DNA of 35,642 bases from CAKVLS01 sp045651685 (GTDB taxonomy: Bacteria; Bacillota; Clostridia; Christensenellales; UBA1242): positions 1-35,642 of the forward strand of contig JAZRSV010000021.1 of assembly GCA_045651685.1 (NCBI GenBank), written 5' to 3'. Both the position numbers and the translations under genes were made by a program. The notes under the pieces are model-generated. The model was not told the DNA's origin. It searched no databases and saw only the letters and a program-made list of their open reading frames with translations. Below are positions 15,706 to 24,200 of the stretch, one piece after another. The first letter of the stretch is position 1. Each line of letters begins with the position of its first letter.

Positions 15706-16224
15706 ATGAAAAAATTTTTTGTCGTAGCAGGGCTTATTGCATTGTCTATAGCGCTTGTTTTTGTGTCGCAAGCAACATATCAAGACAAACAGATAGAATA
15801 TTTGCGTGTACATATTAGGGCTAATAGCAATGCAACTATTGACCAGACAGTTAAGTACAAAGTCAAAGACCAAGTAGTTAACTTTTTGACCCCATTGTTT
15901 TTAGATTGCACAACAAAAGCACAAGCAGAAAGCATACTAAATAACAACTTATACAATATAGAGTGTATAGCTAATGAAGTTCTAAAAAACAACAATTGCA
16001 GCTATGAGTGCAAGGCAAAGTTAAATAACGAATACTTCCCAGCAAGAGCATACGAGCAAGTAGTGCTAGAGAGTGGTTTTTATGATGCTTTGATACTCGA
16101 ACTAGGCGAAGCTGCTGGCAATAACTGGTGGTGTGTAGTATATCCACCTTTGTGCTTTGTAGAAAATCAGCAAAATGTTGTATACAAATCAAAATTTTTA
16201 GAAATAATTAATAAACTTTTCTAA
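15706..16224 (+). CDS. spoIIR: Stage II sporulation protein R
   Basis: SpoIIR is made in the forespore under sigma-F, is exported to the intermembrane space, and triggers processing of pro-sigma-E by SpoIIGA in the mother cell. The 172-residue protein has an N-terminal hydrophobic signal or anchor (residues 3-23). Family blocks follow: EYLRVHIRANSNATIDQTVKYKVKDQV at the front, then FPARAYEQVVLESGFYDAL and GEAAGNNWWCVVYPPLCFVE near the C-terminus. It starts a three-gene run: sleB begins 14 bases after it and ypeB follows. I could not identify a sigma-F or sigma-G promoter in the 90 bases upstream with acceptable spacing. Confidence 0.95.
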   Translation: MKKFFVVAGLIALSIALVFVSQATYQDKQIEYLRVHIRANSNATIDQTVKYKVKDQVVNFLTPLFLDCTTKAQAESILNNNLYNIECIANEVLKNNNCSYECKAKLNNEYFPARAYEQVVLESGFYDALILELGEAAGNNWWCVVYPPLCFVENQQNVVYKSKFLEIINKLF

Positions 16225-16237
16225 AAAAGGAGATTGT

Positions 16238-16894
16238 ATGAAAAAATATTTAGCTATACTTTGTGCTTGTTTAGTTTTTGTTATAGGGGTGTCTTGTGTT
16301 TATTCTCTGGCAGCTCCTGCACCGGTAGAACAGACATTGAGTGTTGCAAGCACTTCGCAAAACAAACAAATACAACAGCGCCTAAAAGAGTTGGGGTATT
16401 ATAACGGTGAGATAGATGGCATATTGGGGCAAGGTTCTGTGCAAGCTATCAAAAATTTTCAACGAGATAACGGGCTTGCCGTAGATGGCATTGTCGGCGC
16501 AAAAACTGCTGCAAAACTAAAAATTTCGCTATCTACACAAAACTCAAATGACTTATACTTGCTTGCAAAGTGTGTGCATGCAGAGGCAAGGGGCGAAGTG
16601 TATGTTGGTCAAGTAGCTGTAGCTGCCGTTATATTAAACCGTGTAAAAAGCCCAGAATTTCCCAATACAATATCAGGGGTTATTTATCAGCCATGGGCAT
16701 TTACGGCCGTACACGATGGCCAAATAAACCTAGAACCTAACCAAAGCGCATACAATGCAGCAAGAGATGCGATGAACGGCTGGGATCCTACTTATGGTTG
16801 TTTGTTTTATTACAACCCAGAAGTAGCAACAAGCAAATGGATATTTTCAAGACAAACTGTAGTCACTATAGGCAAGCATGTCTTTGCAATATAA
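16238..16894 (+). CDS. sleB: Spore cortex-lytic enzyme SleB
   Basis: SleB is a lytic transglycosylase that digests the spore cortex during germination, cutting at muramic-lactam-containing peptidoglycan. The 218-residue precursor has a signal peptide (about 1-26, ending LAAPA). A peptidoglycan-binding domain follows (about 43-95, IQQRLKELGYYNGEIDG ... FQRDNGLAVDGIVG). The Hydrolase_2 catalytic domain spans about 105-218, with the catalytic glutamate E116 in HAEARGE and the conserved WAFTAVHDG and NGWDPTYGCLFYYNP. RBS AAAGGAG is strong. It is directly followed by ypeB, its required partner in Bacillus. The linkage to spoIIR suggests forespore expression. Confidence 0.96.
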   Translation: MKKYLAILCACLVFVIGVSCVYSLAAPAPVEQTLSVASTSQNKQIQQRLKELGYYNGEIDGILGQGSVQAIKNFQRDNGLAVDGIVGAKTAAKLKISLSTQNSNDLYLLAKCVHAEARGEVYVGQVAVAAVILNRVKSPEFPNTISGVIYQPWAFTAVHDGQINLEPNQSAYNAARDAMNGWDPTYGCLFYYNPEVATSKWIFSRQTVVTIGKHVFAI

Positions 16895-16904
16895 GGGGGA
16901 TAAT

Positions 16905-18245
16905 ATGAGTGTTAATTCTAACGCAAAAACCAACAAGTTATTAATTGCCTTGGTGGTGTTTTTGTCAATATTAGTAGTAGGGTTGGGTACATCACTTTTG
17001 CTCAACAACAATACAATGCAATCGCATGCTACCAGTCTAGAAAATATATATCAAAGATCTTTTTACGAACTTGTAGACAATGTTAACTCTATCGAAGTCG
17101 AAGTAAGCAAATTGCTTGTGACTAACGACTCTGTTTCGCAACAAAAATCTCTCAATGTTATCAAACAACAAACAGCAGATGCGCAAAACAATTTGAGTAG
17201 ATTGCCACTTAAGAGCAATGTTGTCGCAACTACAACAAAGTTTGTTAATCAACTTAACGGCTATTGTACTTCGTTATTAAACTACAGTAGTAGCAAACTA
17301 ACAGATCAAGATTATGAGACATTGCAACAGGCATATGACTGCGTAGCGATGATAAAATATGAGTTAAACAATATTTCTCAAAAGTTAAATCAAGGGTACA
17401 ATATACTAGACAATTTGAATAAAGATATCGATGTAGATGCCTTTGGCGAAAACTTTGACCAGATGAATAATGATAGTATAGAATATCCTTCTATGATATA
17501 TGATGGTCCTTTTTCTGACTCTGTACTTAACAAAGAAATAAAAGGTCTGTCAAAAGAAAAATGCACAGCAGACCAAGCACAAGAATATCTAACAAAAGTT
17601 TTTTATGATTGGCAATTGTCAAAAATAGATTATCTTGGCCAAACAAAAGGCAAGTTTGTCACATTTGATTTTGTTATAACAACAACCAAAGGCAAAGATT
17701 ATTATGTCCAAGTGACCGAGCAAGGCAAATTTTTGCTAAATATGAGTTCGCAAGCAGCAACCACAACACAATTAGTGACTATAGAAGAGTGTATTAGTAT
17801 CGCTCAAGATTTTGCACAAAGTGTCGGTATAAGCTTGCAATGTGTTTGGAGTGCTTCTGCCAGTGGTATAGCCTATATCAATCTTGCGCCTGCTGTAAAT
17901 AATGTAATAATGTACCCAGACCTTGTAAAGGTAAAAGTCGACATGTCCAACGGTGATATTGTTGGCTGGGAGGCTAGTTCGTATGCATACAATCATGTCG
18001 AACGCGATGTAAAAAATGCATCAATGACAAAAGGTGATATAGAAAAACTTGTTAGTAGCAAATTAAAGATAAAAACAACAAAATTATGTATTATACCACT
18101 AGAGTATGTTGGCGAAACTCTTGCTTACGAAATAATGGGTGAGTATAACGGTTTTGTGTACTATTTGTATTTAGATGCTACAAGTGGCGAGCAAATAAAA
18201 GTAATGCGAGTTATAGAGACTAATGAAGGCAATTTGCTTTTATAA
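16905..18245 (+). CDS. ypeB: Germination protein YpeB
   Basis: YpeB is needed for SleB to be stably incorporated into spores; it keeps the hydrolase inactive or stable and is processed on germination. The 446 residues match Bacillus YpeB (about 450). There is a single N-terminal membrane anchor (about 10-32), a helical YpeB domain to about residue 190, and then three PepSY-like alpha/beta modules (about 210-440). The last contains YEIMGEYNGFVYYLYLDATSGEQ. The start at 16905 is preferred over 16878 because GGGGGA at 16895-16900 is correctly spaced and follows the sleB stop directly. Confidence 0.94.
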   Translation: MSVNSNAKTNKLLIALVVFLSILVVGLGTSLLLNNNTMQSHATSLENIYQRSFYELVDNVNSIEVEVSKLLVTNDSVSQQKSLNVIKQQTADAQNNLSRLPLKSNVVATTTKFVNQLNGYCTSLLNYSSSKLTDQDYETLQQAYDCVAMIKYELNNISQKLNQGYNILDNLNKDIDVDAFGENFDQMNNDSIEYPSMIYDGPFSDSVLNKEIKGLSKEKCTADQAQEYLTKVFYDWQLSKIDYLGQTKGKFVTFDFVITTTKGKDYYVQVTEQGKFLLNMSSQAATTTQLVTIEECISIAQDFAQSVGISLQCVWSASASGIAYINLAPAVNNVIMYPDLVKVKVDMSNGDIVGWEASSYAYNHVERDVKNASMTKGDIEKLVSSKLKIKTTKLCIIPLEYVGETLAYEIMGEYNGFVYYLYLDATSGEQIKVMRVIETNEGNLLL

Positions 18246-18249
18246 AAAA

Positions 18250-18277
18250 AATAGAGTGGCAGTATTGCCTCTCTATT
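18250..18277. terminator. Bidirectional terminator between ypeB and the DUF3841 gene
   Basis: AATAGAG (18250-18256) pairs with CTCTATT (18271-18277), and inner GGCA pairs with TGCC across a mismatch. The T tract is short on the plus strand (four) and long on the minus strand (eight). It therefore serves the minus-strand gene best. Confidence 0.82.
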
Positions 18278-18934
18278 TTACTTTAAGCTATTTATATACA
18301 TTTTTCTATAATCTACAGATTTCTTTTTTACACAATCTTTTTTGTTTATAATTTCTACCTTTTTTACTTCTGCCAAACTAATATGCCACACCGTTGCTTG
18401 TAGGTATTGTGTTTGCAAATTAAAAATATCTTTGTAGCTGTTATGTATTGCTTGATTAATAACATCAAAGTCTTTATCTTGTCTGTATGTGTCATATTTG
18501 TCTCGTCTAACATAAGCAAGCAAATCTTCTTTAGAAACATTGCAGCTTTGCATTTGTTGGTCAAAGGCCTTTTTGTCTTTGATACTTTTTGGCAAATATT
18601 CGTTAGTTAGCAAAAAGTGATATTTTATATAATCATTAATTAGCATTTCGCTAGCATCTTTTTCAAAAGTAATTCGCACCAATTCTTCGTCATCTTTAGA
18701 AAAAAATCCTAGCAGCCTATTTTTTGGCGGAGAGGCAAATTTGCCATATTTTGCCCAAGCCCACAGTGGGTAATGAGCATTGTATGTATTATTAATATTT
18801 TGCATATGACTTATAATATAGTCATAAGGCATACCATATTTTGCTTTGTTAATAAAATTATCATCTGCTACTAGATAACCATTTTTTATAAGACTATCAT
18901 AAGCAGCTTTTGTCTGTATTGTGACTAACTTCAT
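18278..18934 (-). CDS. DUF3841 domain protein
   Basis: This 218-residue soluble protein matches the DUF3841 pattern. It begins MKLVTIQTKAAYDSLIKNG, continues YDYIISHMQ, and has the characteristic YPLWAWAKYGKF near residue 55. Further on are LVRITFEKDASEMLINDY and TVWHISLAEVKKVEII. Function of the family is unknown. The start has GAGG upstream (complement of about 18938-18943). A TATAAT lies on this strand at 18952-18957 without a good -35. It is flanked by terminators on both sides and is unrelated to its sporulation neighbours as far as the sequence shows. Confidence 0.82.
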   Translation of the reverse strand: MKLVTIQTKAAYDSLIKNGYLVADDNFINKAKYGMPYDYIISHMQNINNTYNAHYPLWAWAKYGKFASPPKNRLLGFFSKDDEELVRITFEKDASEMLINDYIKYHFLLTNEYLPKSIKDKKAFDQQMQSCNVSKEDLLAYVRRDKYDTYRQDKDFDVINQAIHNSYKDIFNLQTQYLQATVWHISLAEVKKVEIINKKDCVKKKSVDYRKMYINSLK

Positions 18935-18980
18935 ATTTACCTCACAATTTTATTATAACATAAAAAACTTGTTTTGCTAT

Positions 18981-19009
18981 AAAAAAACCGATAATTACTT
19001 ATCGGTTTT
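18981..19009 (-). terminator. Intrinsic terminator after the transaldolase-family gene
   Basis: AAAACCGAT (18984-18992) and ATCGGTTTT (19001-19009) form a nine-base-pair stem with an eight-base loop. In the minus direction it runs into a T tract. Confidence 0.88.
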
Positions 19010-19019
19010 ATAACTGTTA

Positions 19020-19709
19020 TTAATCGCAGTCTAATATGCTATTACTGCCTTGAGACTCTTTCCAGTCTGCGGCAAAGGTTGTCACTGCGTTTTCGATAAA
19101 GTTAGTTGGGTTGATGCACACCATCTCTCTTAACAATTCTGGTGAGATAGTGACTGCGTCAGCGCCAGCTTGAAGAGCTTTAATAACTTGACCGCCATGG
19201 TGAAAGCTAGCTGCCAAAATTTTTGTTTTGCGACCAAAAAAGTCAATATTTTGTCTAAAGCAAGCTACTGTAGCTGCAGCATCAGAACCACGACTTTGAA
19301 TTCTATTAAAGTATGGCGCAATATAATCAGCACCAGCGGCAATTGCAACAAGACCTTGCATCTTGGTATATATTGCAGTAGCAGTTATCTTAAAACCTCT
19401 TGCCTTTAGATTTTTTATTGCCTTTAGGCCTTCTTCTGTCACTGGTATTTTTATATAAACATCTTTGTTTAGTTTTTCTACAATTTTTTCGGCTTCTTTT
19501 ATCATGTCTTCGGCATTTTGAGAAACAACTTGTATATGCAAGCTTTTTTCTGGGCCGATTATTTTGGCAAGTTCTCTAAAGTGATTAAAAAAGTCAATTT
19601 TACCTTCTCTCTTTATTATGGTAGGGTTGCTAGTCACACCTACAAAAGGATAAATACTTGCAAATTCTTTTATAGTTTCTAAATTTGCATTGTCAAACAT
19701 TAACTCCAT
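19020..19709 (-). CDS. fsa: Fructose-6-phosphate aldolase / transaldolase-like enzyme
   Basis: This is a class I aldolase of the small transaldolase subfamily (TalC/FSA/MipB), a TIM barrel that forms a Schiff base with lysine. In the 229-residue protein, the N-terminal FDNANLETIKEF and GVTSNPTIIKREGK are followed by the lysine in VYIKIPVTEEGLKAI. The active-site tyrosine typical of the FSA branch is in IAPYFNRI, and SFHHGGQVIKAL comes later. Members perform fructose-6-phosphate cleavage or the pentose-phosphate transaldolase reaction, and sequence alone does not settle which. The C-terminal tail (KESQGSNSILDCD) is longer than in E. coli FSA. It is transcribed alone from the promoter at 19738-19766. 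Confidence 0.88.
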   Translation of the reverse strand: MELMFDNANLETIKEFASIYPFVGVTSNPTIIKREGKIDFFNHFRELAKIIGPEKSLHIQVVSQNAEDMIKEAEKIVEKLNKDVYIKIPVTEEGLKAIKNLKARGFKITATAIYTKMQGLVAIAAGADYIAPYFNRIQSRGSDAAATVACFRQNIDFFGRKTKILAASFHHGGQVIKALQAGADAVTISPELLREMVCINPTNFIENAVTTFAADWKESQGSNSILDCD

Positions 19710-19737
19710 ATGTCATACCTCTCTGTTTGTTTTATAT

Positions 19738-19766
19738 ACAATACCACTTTGTGGCGTTTGTGTCAA
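19738..19766 (-). promoter_or_regulatory. Promoter of the aldolase gene with palindrome in the spacer
   Basis: On the minus strand, TTGACA (19761-19766) and TATTGT (19738-19743) are 17 bases apart. The spacer contains the palindrome CCACTTTGTGG (19744-19754) right beside the -10, a possible repressor site. Confidence 0.75.
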
Positions 19767-19898
19767 ACAGACTGCTTATTAATAGTTGTTTTTGATAATA
19801 TACTAAATAGTATTTATAAAAGGTTAAGCATTTGGCTTTTGTTAAAGTAAATTTTGCATGGCAAAATAGTTTATATTAATAATGTTTTTGTAAAATAC

Positions 19899-19927
19899 TT
19901 TACAATTATTAATTAATAAACTATACT
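19899..19927 (+). promoter_or_regulatory. Promoter of the Rho-like gene
   Basis: TTTACA (19899-19904) and TATACT (19922-19927) have a 17-base spacer. It lies 44 bases before the start codon. Confidence 0.8.
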
Positions 19928-19971
19928 TGTATTGAAAAATATTAAAAAACATTAAAAATTAAGGGTGTTTT

Positions 19972-21153
19972 ATGGAAAAAATATTTGATGAACAAACACT
20001 TGCACAAAGCAACATATTTGAACTTCGTAATATAGCAAGAGAGCTAGGCGTGTATTCGCCAACTATTTATAAAAAAGAAGAGCTTATCGAAAAGATGATG
20101 CAAATAGTAAATGGCGAAGTATTGCCACATGTACCAAAGAGCAAACAAGGCAGGCCGCCAAAGAGTTCTTCTACAAGCAAATTTTTGGACGAAGTATTGC
20201 CAGATCAAGAAGTTATTGACAAGCAGCTTTATACAATTAACTGTGGTGACAAAACTTTGGTTTTGGGTGAGCATACAAAAGCATTTTTGCAAGACACAAC
20301 AAAAACAAAAGCTGTTATCAATCAAGCTGGATATTTTGTGTCAGTTTCTGAAGAATATGGTTTGTTGAGAGATCCAAAACATATGAACGATATTAATGCA
20401 TGCGTATATGTGTCTACACAACAAATTGACAATCTAAAATTAAAAACAGGTGACTATGTAAATGCCGTTTGCAAAAAGGTTGCAGATGACAAACCAAGCA
20501 TTATGGTAGAAGCTACATCAATAAACAATATAGCTATAAAACAAAGAGTAATAAATGACTTTGACCTTATGGATGTAGAATATTCTGTAGATGCTTTGCA
20601 TGGTTCTATAGAAAATGAGTTTAACAAAGTATTGCCTTTATCTCAAGGCAAGTGCATAGTTGCTCTAAACAACAAGCAAAACAAAGTTGATACTACAGCA
20701 ATGTTTAGAGAACTTAACAAAATTGCAGATTCTTTGGTTGTGTTGAGTGTCGAAAACTTAAAAGAACAAGAACTTTTCTTAAACAAACTAGACAAAGCCG
20801 AAAGCTTTTGTACATTGTTAGAAAACTCTGCAGCACAACATTGCAGCATGACTATGCTTGCATTGCAAAGAGCGAAGAGACTAGCCGAAAATGGTAAAGA
20901 TGTAGTTTTTGTTGTTGATAGTCTTGATAAGGTTATCAAAAATTACAACTTGTTCGAAGGTAAAAATCTTTTGGACTTGTCAGAAGTATCTTTTAACGCA
21001 ACAAAACAACTATTGGGCGCAGCAAGAAAATTTGTCAAAGGTGGCAGCCTAACAGTACTTGCAATATACAACTACAAAACAACCAATACCTTTGACCAAA
21101 ACCTTATTGATGAGTTAGAGGGTATATCTTCTAGAATAATAACAATTTCTTAA
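19972..21153 (+). CDS. Rho-like protein lacking the ATPase P-loop
   Basis: The 393-residue product is homologous to transcription termination factor Rho but degenerate. A Rho_N domain is visible (about 12-44, FELRNIARELGV ... KKEELIEKMM). A linker and the cold-shock RNA-binding domain (about 115-185) follow. The ATPase core remains recognisable in QRAKRLAENGKDVVFVVDSLDKV (Walker B, D316) and LLGAARKFVKGGSLTVLAIYN. The Walker A site, PPKAGKT in normal Rho, is LNNKQNK here (about 232-238). The segment with the Q- and R-loop residues is rewritten. The protein ends about 70 residues early, before the arginine-finger region. ATP-driven translocation is therefore unlikely. It has a good promoter, a ribosome-binding site and an intact frame, so it is an expressed gene, not decay. 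Whether a normal rho exists elsewhere cannot be seen. Confidence 0.85.
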   Translation: MEKIFDEQTLAQSNIFELRNIARELGVYSPTIYKKEELIEKMMQIVNGEVLPHVPKSKQGRPPKSSSTSKFLDEVLPDQEVIDKQLYTINCGDKTLVLGEHTKAFLQDTTKTKAVINQAGYFVSVSEEYGLLRDPKHMNDINACVYVSTQQIDNLKLKTGDYVNAVCKKVADDKPSIMVEATSINNIAIKQRVINDFDLMDVEYSVDALHGSIENEFNKVLPLSQGKCIVALNNKQNKVDTTAMFRELNKIADSLVVLSVENLKEQELFLNKLDKAESFCTLLENSAAQHCSMTMLALQRAKRLAENGKDVVFVVDSLDKVIKNYNLFEGKNLLDLSEVSFNATKQLLGAARKFVKGGSLTVLAIYNYKTTNTFDQNLIDELEGISSRIITIS

Positions 21154-21171
21154 TTCTTATTATAATAAAAA

Positions 21172-21202
21172 AAATATCTACCTTTTGGGTAGATATTTTT
21201 TT
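21172..21202. terminator. Bidirectional terminator between the Rho-like and giant surface genes
   Basis: AAATATCTACC (21172-21182) and GGTAGATATTT (21188-21198) form an 11-bp stem with a five-base loop. There are T tracts on both strands, so it ends both convergent genes. Confidence 0.93.
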
Positions 21203-21207
21203 GTTTA

Positions 21208-24200
21208 TTATTTTACTTTCATCTTTGTTCTTAACTTGATAAACAAGATGATAAGAACAACTGCAACTATAGAGCCAACAACAATAACGATAATTGATAG
21301 AGCGTTAAGAGGTTCTGCTCTGTTTACTCTAAAGCTTGTGATAACATTGCCGCTATCTGTTTCTACTTGAATGTAATAGTCATTAGTTTGGGTAAGTGTT
21401 GCTGTTTTTACTTCGTTGCTAGCTAAAGCATCACTAGTAATGTCATATTTTGCATATAGGTTAAAGTTATTAGTATCTTTGTTAAAGGTATAAATCTTAA
21501 TATAACTCTTACCAACTTGTTGATAAATCAAACTTGGGTTGTATGTAAGAATGATTTCACCTTTTGTTGTTTCACCATAACCTGGTGTGCTCAAAATAAC
21601 AGGGGTAGTGTTGTTTATCTTAAATGAATAAGTAAATTCTTTTGCAGCAAGTAGTTCGTTGTATGTTACTGCAACAGTTAATTGATAACTACCATTACCA
21701 AACACATTAGAAGTAGCAAAGAATTCTTTTAATGAGTAGTTTGCTATAGCGTCTGGAGTTATTGCTATATTAGCAAGCTCTTTTTTGATATAGTACTCTT
21801 TTACTTGAGCTGTTATATCACGATTATCTTTATAGATCTTTGTGATTTCATAGCCAAGCATTTCGTTAAACTCATATGCTAGTCTTGCACTGGTTTTTTC
21901 GATAATAGTAAAGTTATAAGTGACTGGTGTTAGATCTCTTGCAGCAGCAGCGATGACAGATTCACTGTATTTTGCATGAAGTGTCACACTGTATCTGCCA
22001 GAATCTACAAATGTAAAGTCAAAGCCATTAGTACTTGTCACATATTCATCATAAGCAACGCCGTTGCGATTAACAGTGATGTAAATAGACTCTTTGTTAT
22101 ATTTATTAACATAATCTTGGTCTAAAGAAATTGTAACATCACCATTAAATGTCATGTAGTTAAGTGGAGTATCGTTGTTTACTTTGTATATGATCTTATC
22201 CAAAATAGTTAGTGTGTGATAGTTGTAAGAAGAACTATTGCTACCACTATTAGTAAATACATGAGTATTACCAGCGATATCTTGGAAGGTTAACAAGTGT
22301 CTACCAGTACCCGAAATAGTTATGCTAGACATACCAGTAGCCATTGTACCAAAGTTTTTGAATGAATGGCTAGAGTTGTAATTGTAGTTTAGATATACCA
22401 AGTTGCCAGAATTGTACCAAGCAGTTTTGTTAGCACTTATAGAGTTCCAAGTAAGTGTTACAGAACTGTCAGAAATTGCTTGGTTTGTAAGTGTTGTTTC
22501 AGTAGAAGTTAGCAATGTGCCAACATCTGTTGGTGGGATAGGATAACTTAATGTTGTTAAGATATTTGCTCTTTCTGGAACTTTAGTTACAGCAATAAGA
22601 TTTGCATATATAGGGTTGTTAATACCATATATCAAATAAATTGTGGTTTTGTACTTGCTGTTAGATACCATACCATCTGCTTTGTATGCGCCGTCTTCAA
22701 ATACAAATATCATTTCTTGCAACTCGCTAGAAGCATCTTTTTGTAAGAATGCATCATGTAGAGAGTAGTATTGTTCTATTTGAGTAGGAGCTTCTAACAA
22801 TTTAGAGTTTAGTATAGTTCTAGTAGCTTCATCAGAAACGCGTCTTGGTATTTCTGATTTGATTTGTTCAAGCAAAGTTTTACCTGTGCTCAAATCATAA
22901 TTGTTTAGTATATCAAGCTTAATACTTGATGGTAATAAAGTCTCTCTTGTTTCGTTGTCGATAACAGTGTAGAAAGGTATGTCGCCATCTTGTATTGCAA
23001 ATGATACTGTACGATAGTTGCCCAAAACTTTGTTGCAAATTTCAACCATATAATAGCCAGGTTTTGTGACAACTCTGTTGTTGTCGATTTCTATGCTATT
23101 AATTGTTTGGCCGGTTTCGTCCATTGTATGCAATACAACTAAAGACTCGTATATTGCAGAGTGTGGAGCATCATTAATGTCTACCCAGTTGATTTTTACT
23201 GCAGATGATGTTAATGCCATGCTACCACCAGATGTAGAACCTGATATAGATGCATTGTTATTATCATACAAGTTAATTGCTGGCAATTTGTTATATATAA
23301 CAAAGTTTTGTCTAGACAATACGCTGCCGCTTGACTTGTCATTGTAGTATACAGTGTAGGTCACTTGTCCACCAACATCTACATTGGCAGGTGAGCCTGT
23401 AGCAATAGCTGGTTGTTTTAATACAATAGTCTTAAAGCCTTCGACAGAACCTTCATAAATGTTAGGGAAGTCAGCTGTGTCAGCACTTACTTGGTTGCCG
23501 TTGTTAGTAGAGATTGTTATAGAGTGAACTTTTGATTGATAAGTGACTCTAATATCTCCGCCGGCATAAATTGTGCCGTTAGAAGCTTCGTAATATTTAT
23601 TGTTGTCGTATACATATTTTTCTTCTTCTGGAACATATTCTACGCCAAGTTGTAATGTGTAAGAATATGGTGCAGAGTTAAAGTTGTCTGTGTAGGTTAT
23701 GATGTAAACGCCTTCTTGTAGGTTAGCACTCTTTGCTGGAATATCATCATAACTTGTAGCAATATCAATAATTTGACCTTCGCTATTTACAAGTTGTAAT
23801 GATGTTAAATAAATAACGCTAGATGCCTCTTTTGTAGGATATTGCAAGAAGTATGTTCCATCACTATTTTTAACAATAATAGGTGGATCAATTTTTTGTT
23901 CAAATATAACTGTATTTACATATTTTGTACTCAAACCAGAACTTGATGTCATTGCAAACTCATAACGAGCATTTTGATCTGTCACCAAAAAGTCATTAAT
24001 GTTGTTTGCTATAATATAGTTTTCGTTATAGCTTAAGTATGGTGTAAGTTTAGTAGAAATTGGATCTTTATCAGTGTGGGTTAGGTCATGCATAACCAAA
24101 GTTCCCCAACCTACAGTAGAATAAACTTCATTTACTGTTAAGATGCCCAATTGTGTAATTTCTTGAACATTGGTTGTCACAGCGTTGCCGCTTTGATTTT

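Noticed and set aside
15625..15706. Sigma-F or sigma-G promoter for spoIIR
   Set aside because: GTATA and CATA-like pieces are present, but their spacings (about 8, 21 or 24 bases) do not fit either factor.
14341..20752. Several TGTCGAA sequences inside genes
   Set aside because: They arise from GTC/GAA codon pairs and adjacent bases that are common in this coding DNA; no promoter lies next to them.
19972..21153. Annotating the gene as functional transcription termination factor Rho
   Set aside because: The Walker A loop and the C-terminal catalytic segment are missing, so the standard product name would mislead.
21208..21320. LPXTG-type cell-wall anchoring of the giant protein
   Set aside because: The C-terminal region has a hydrophobic helix and a basic tail but no LPXTG or similar sortase motif before it.
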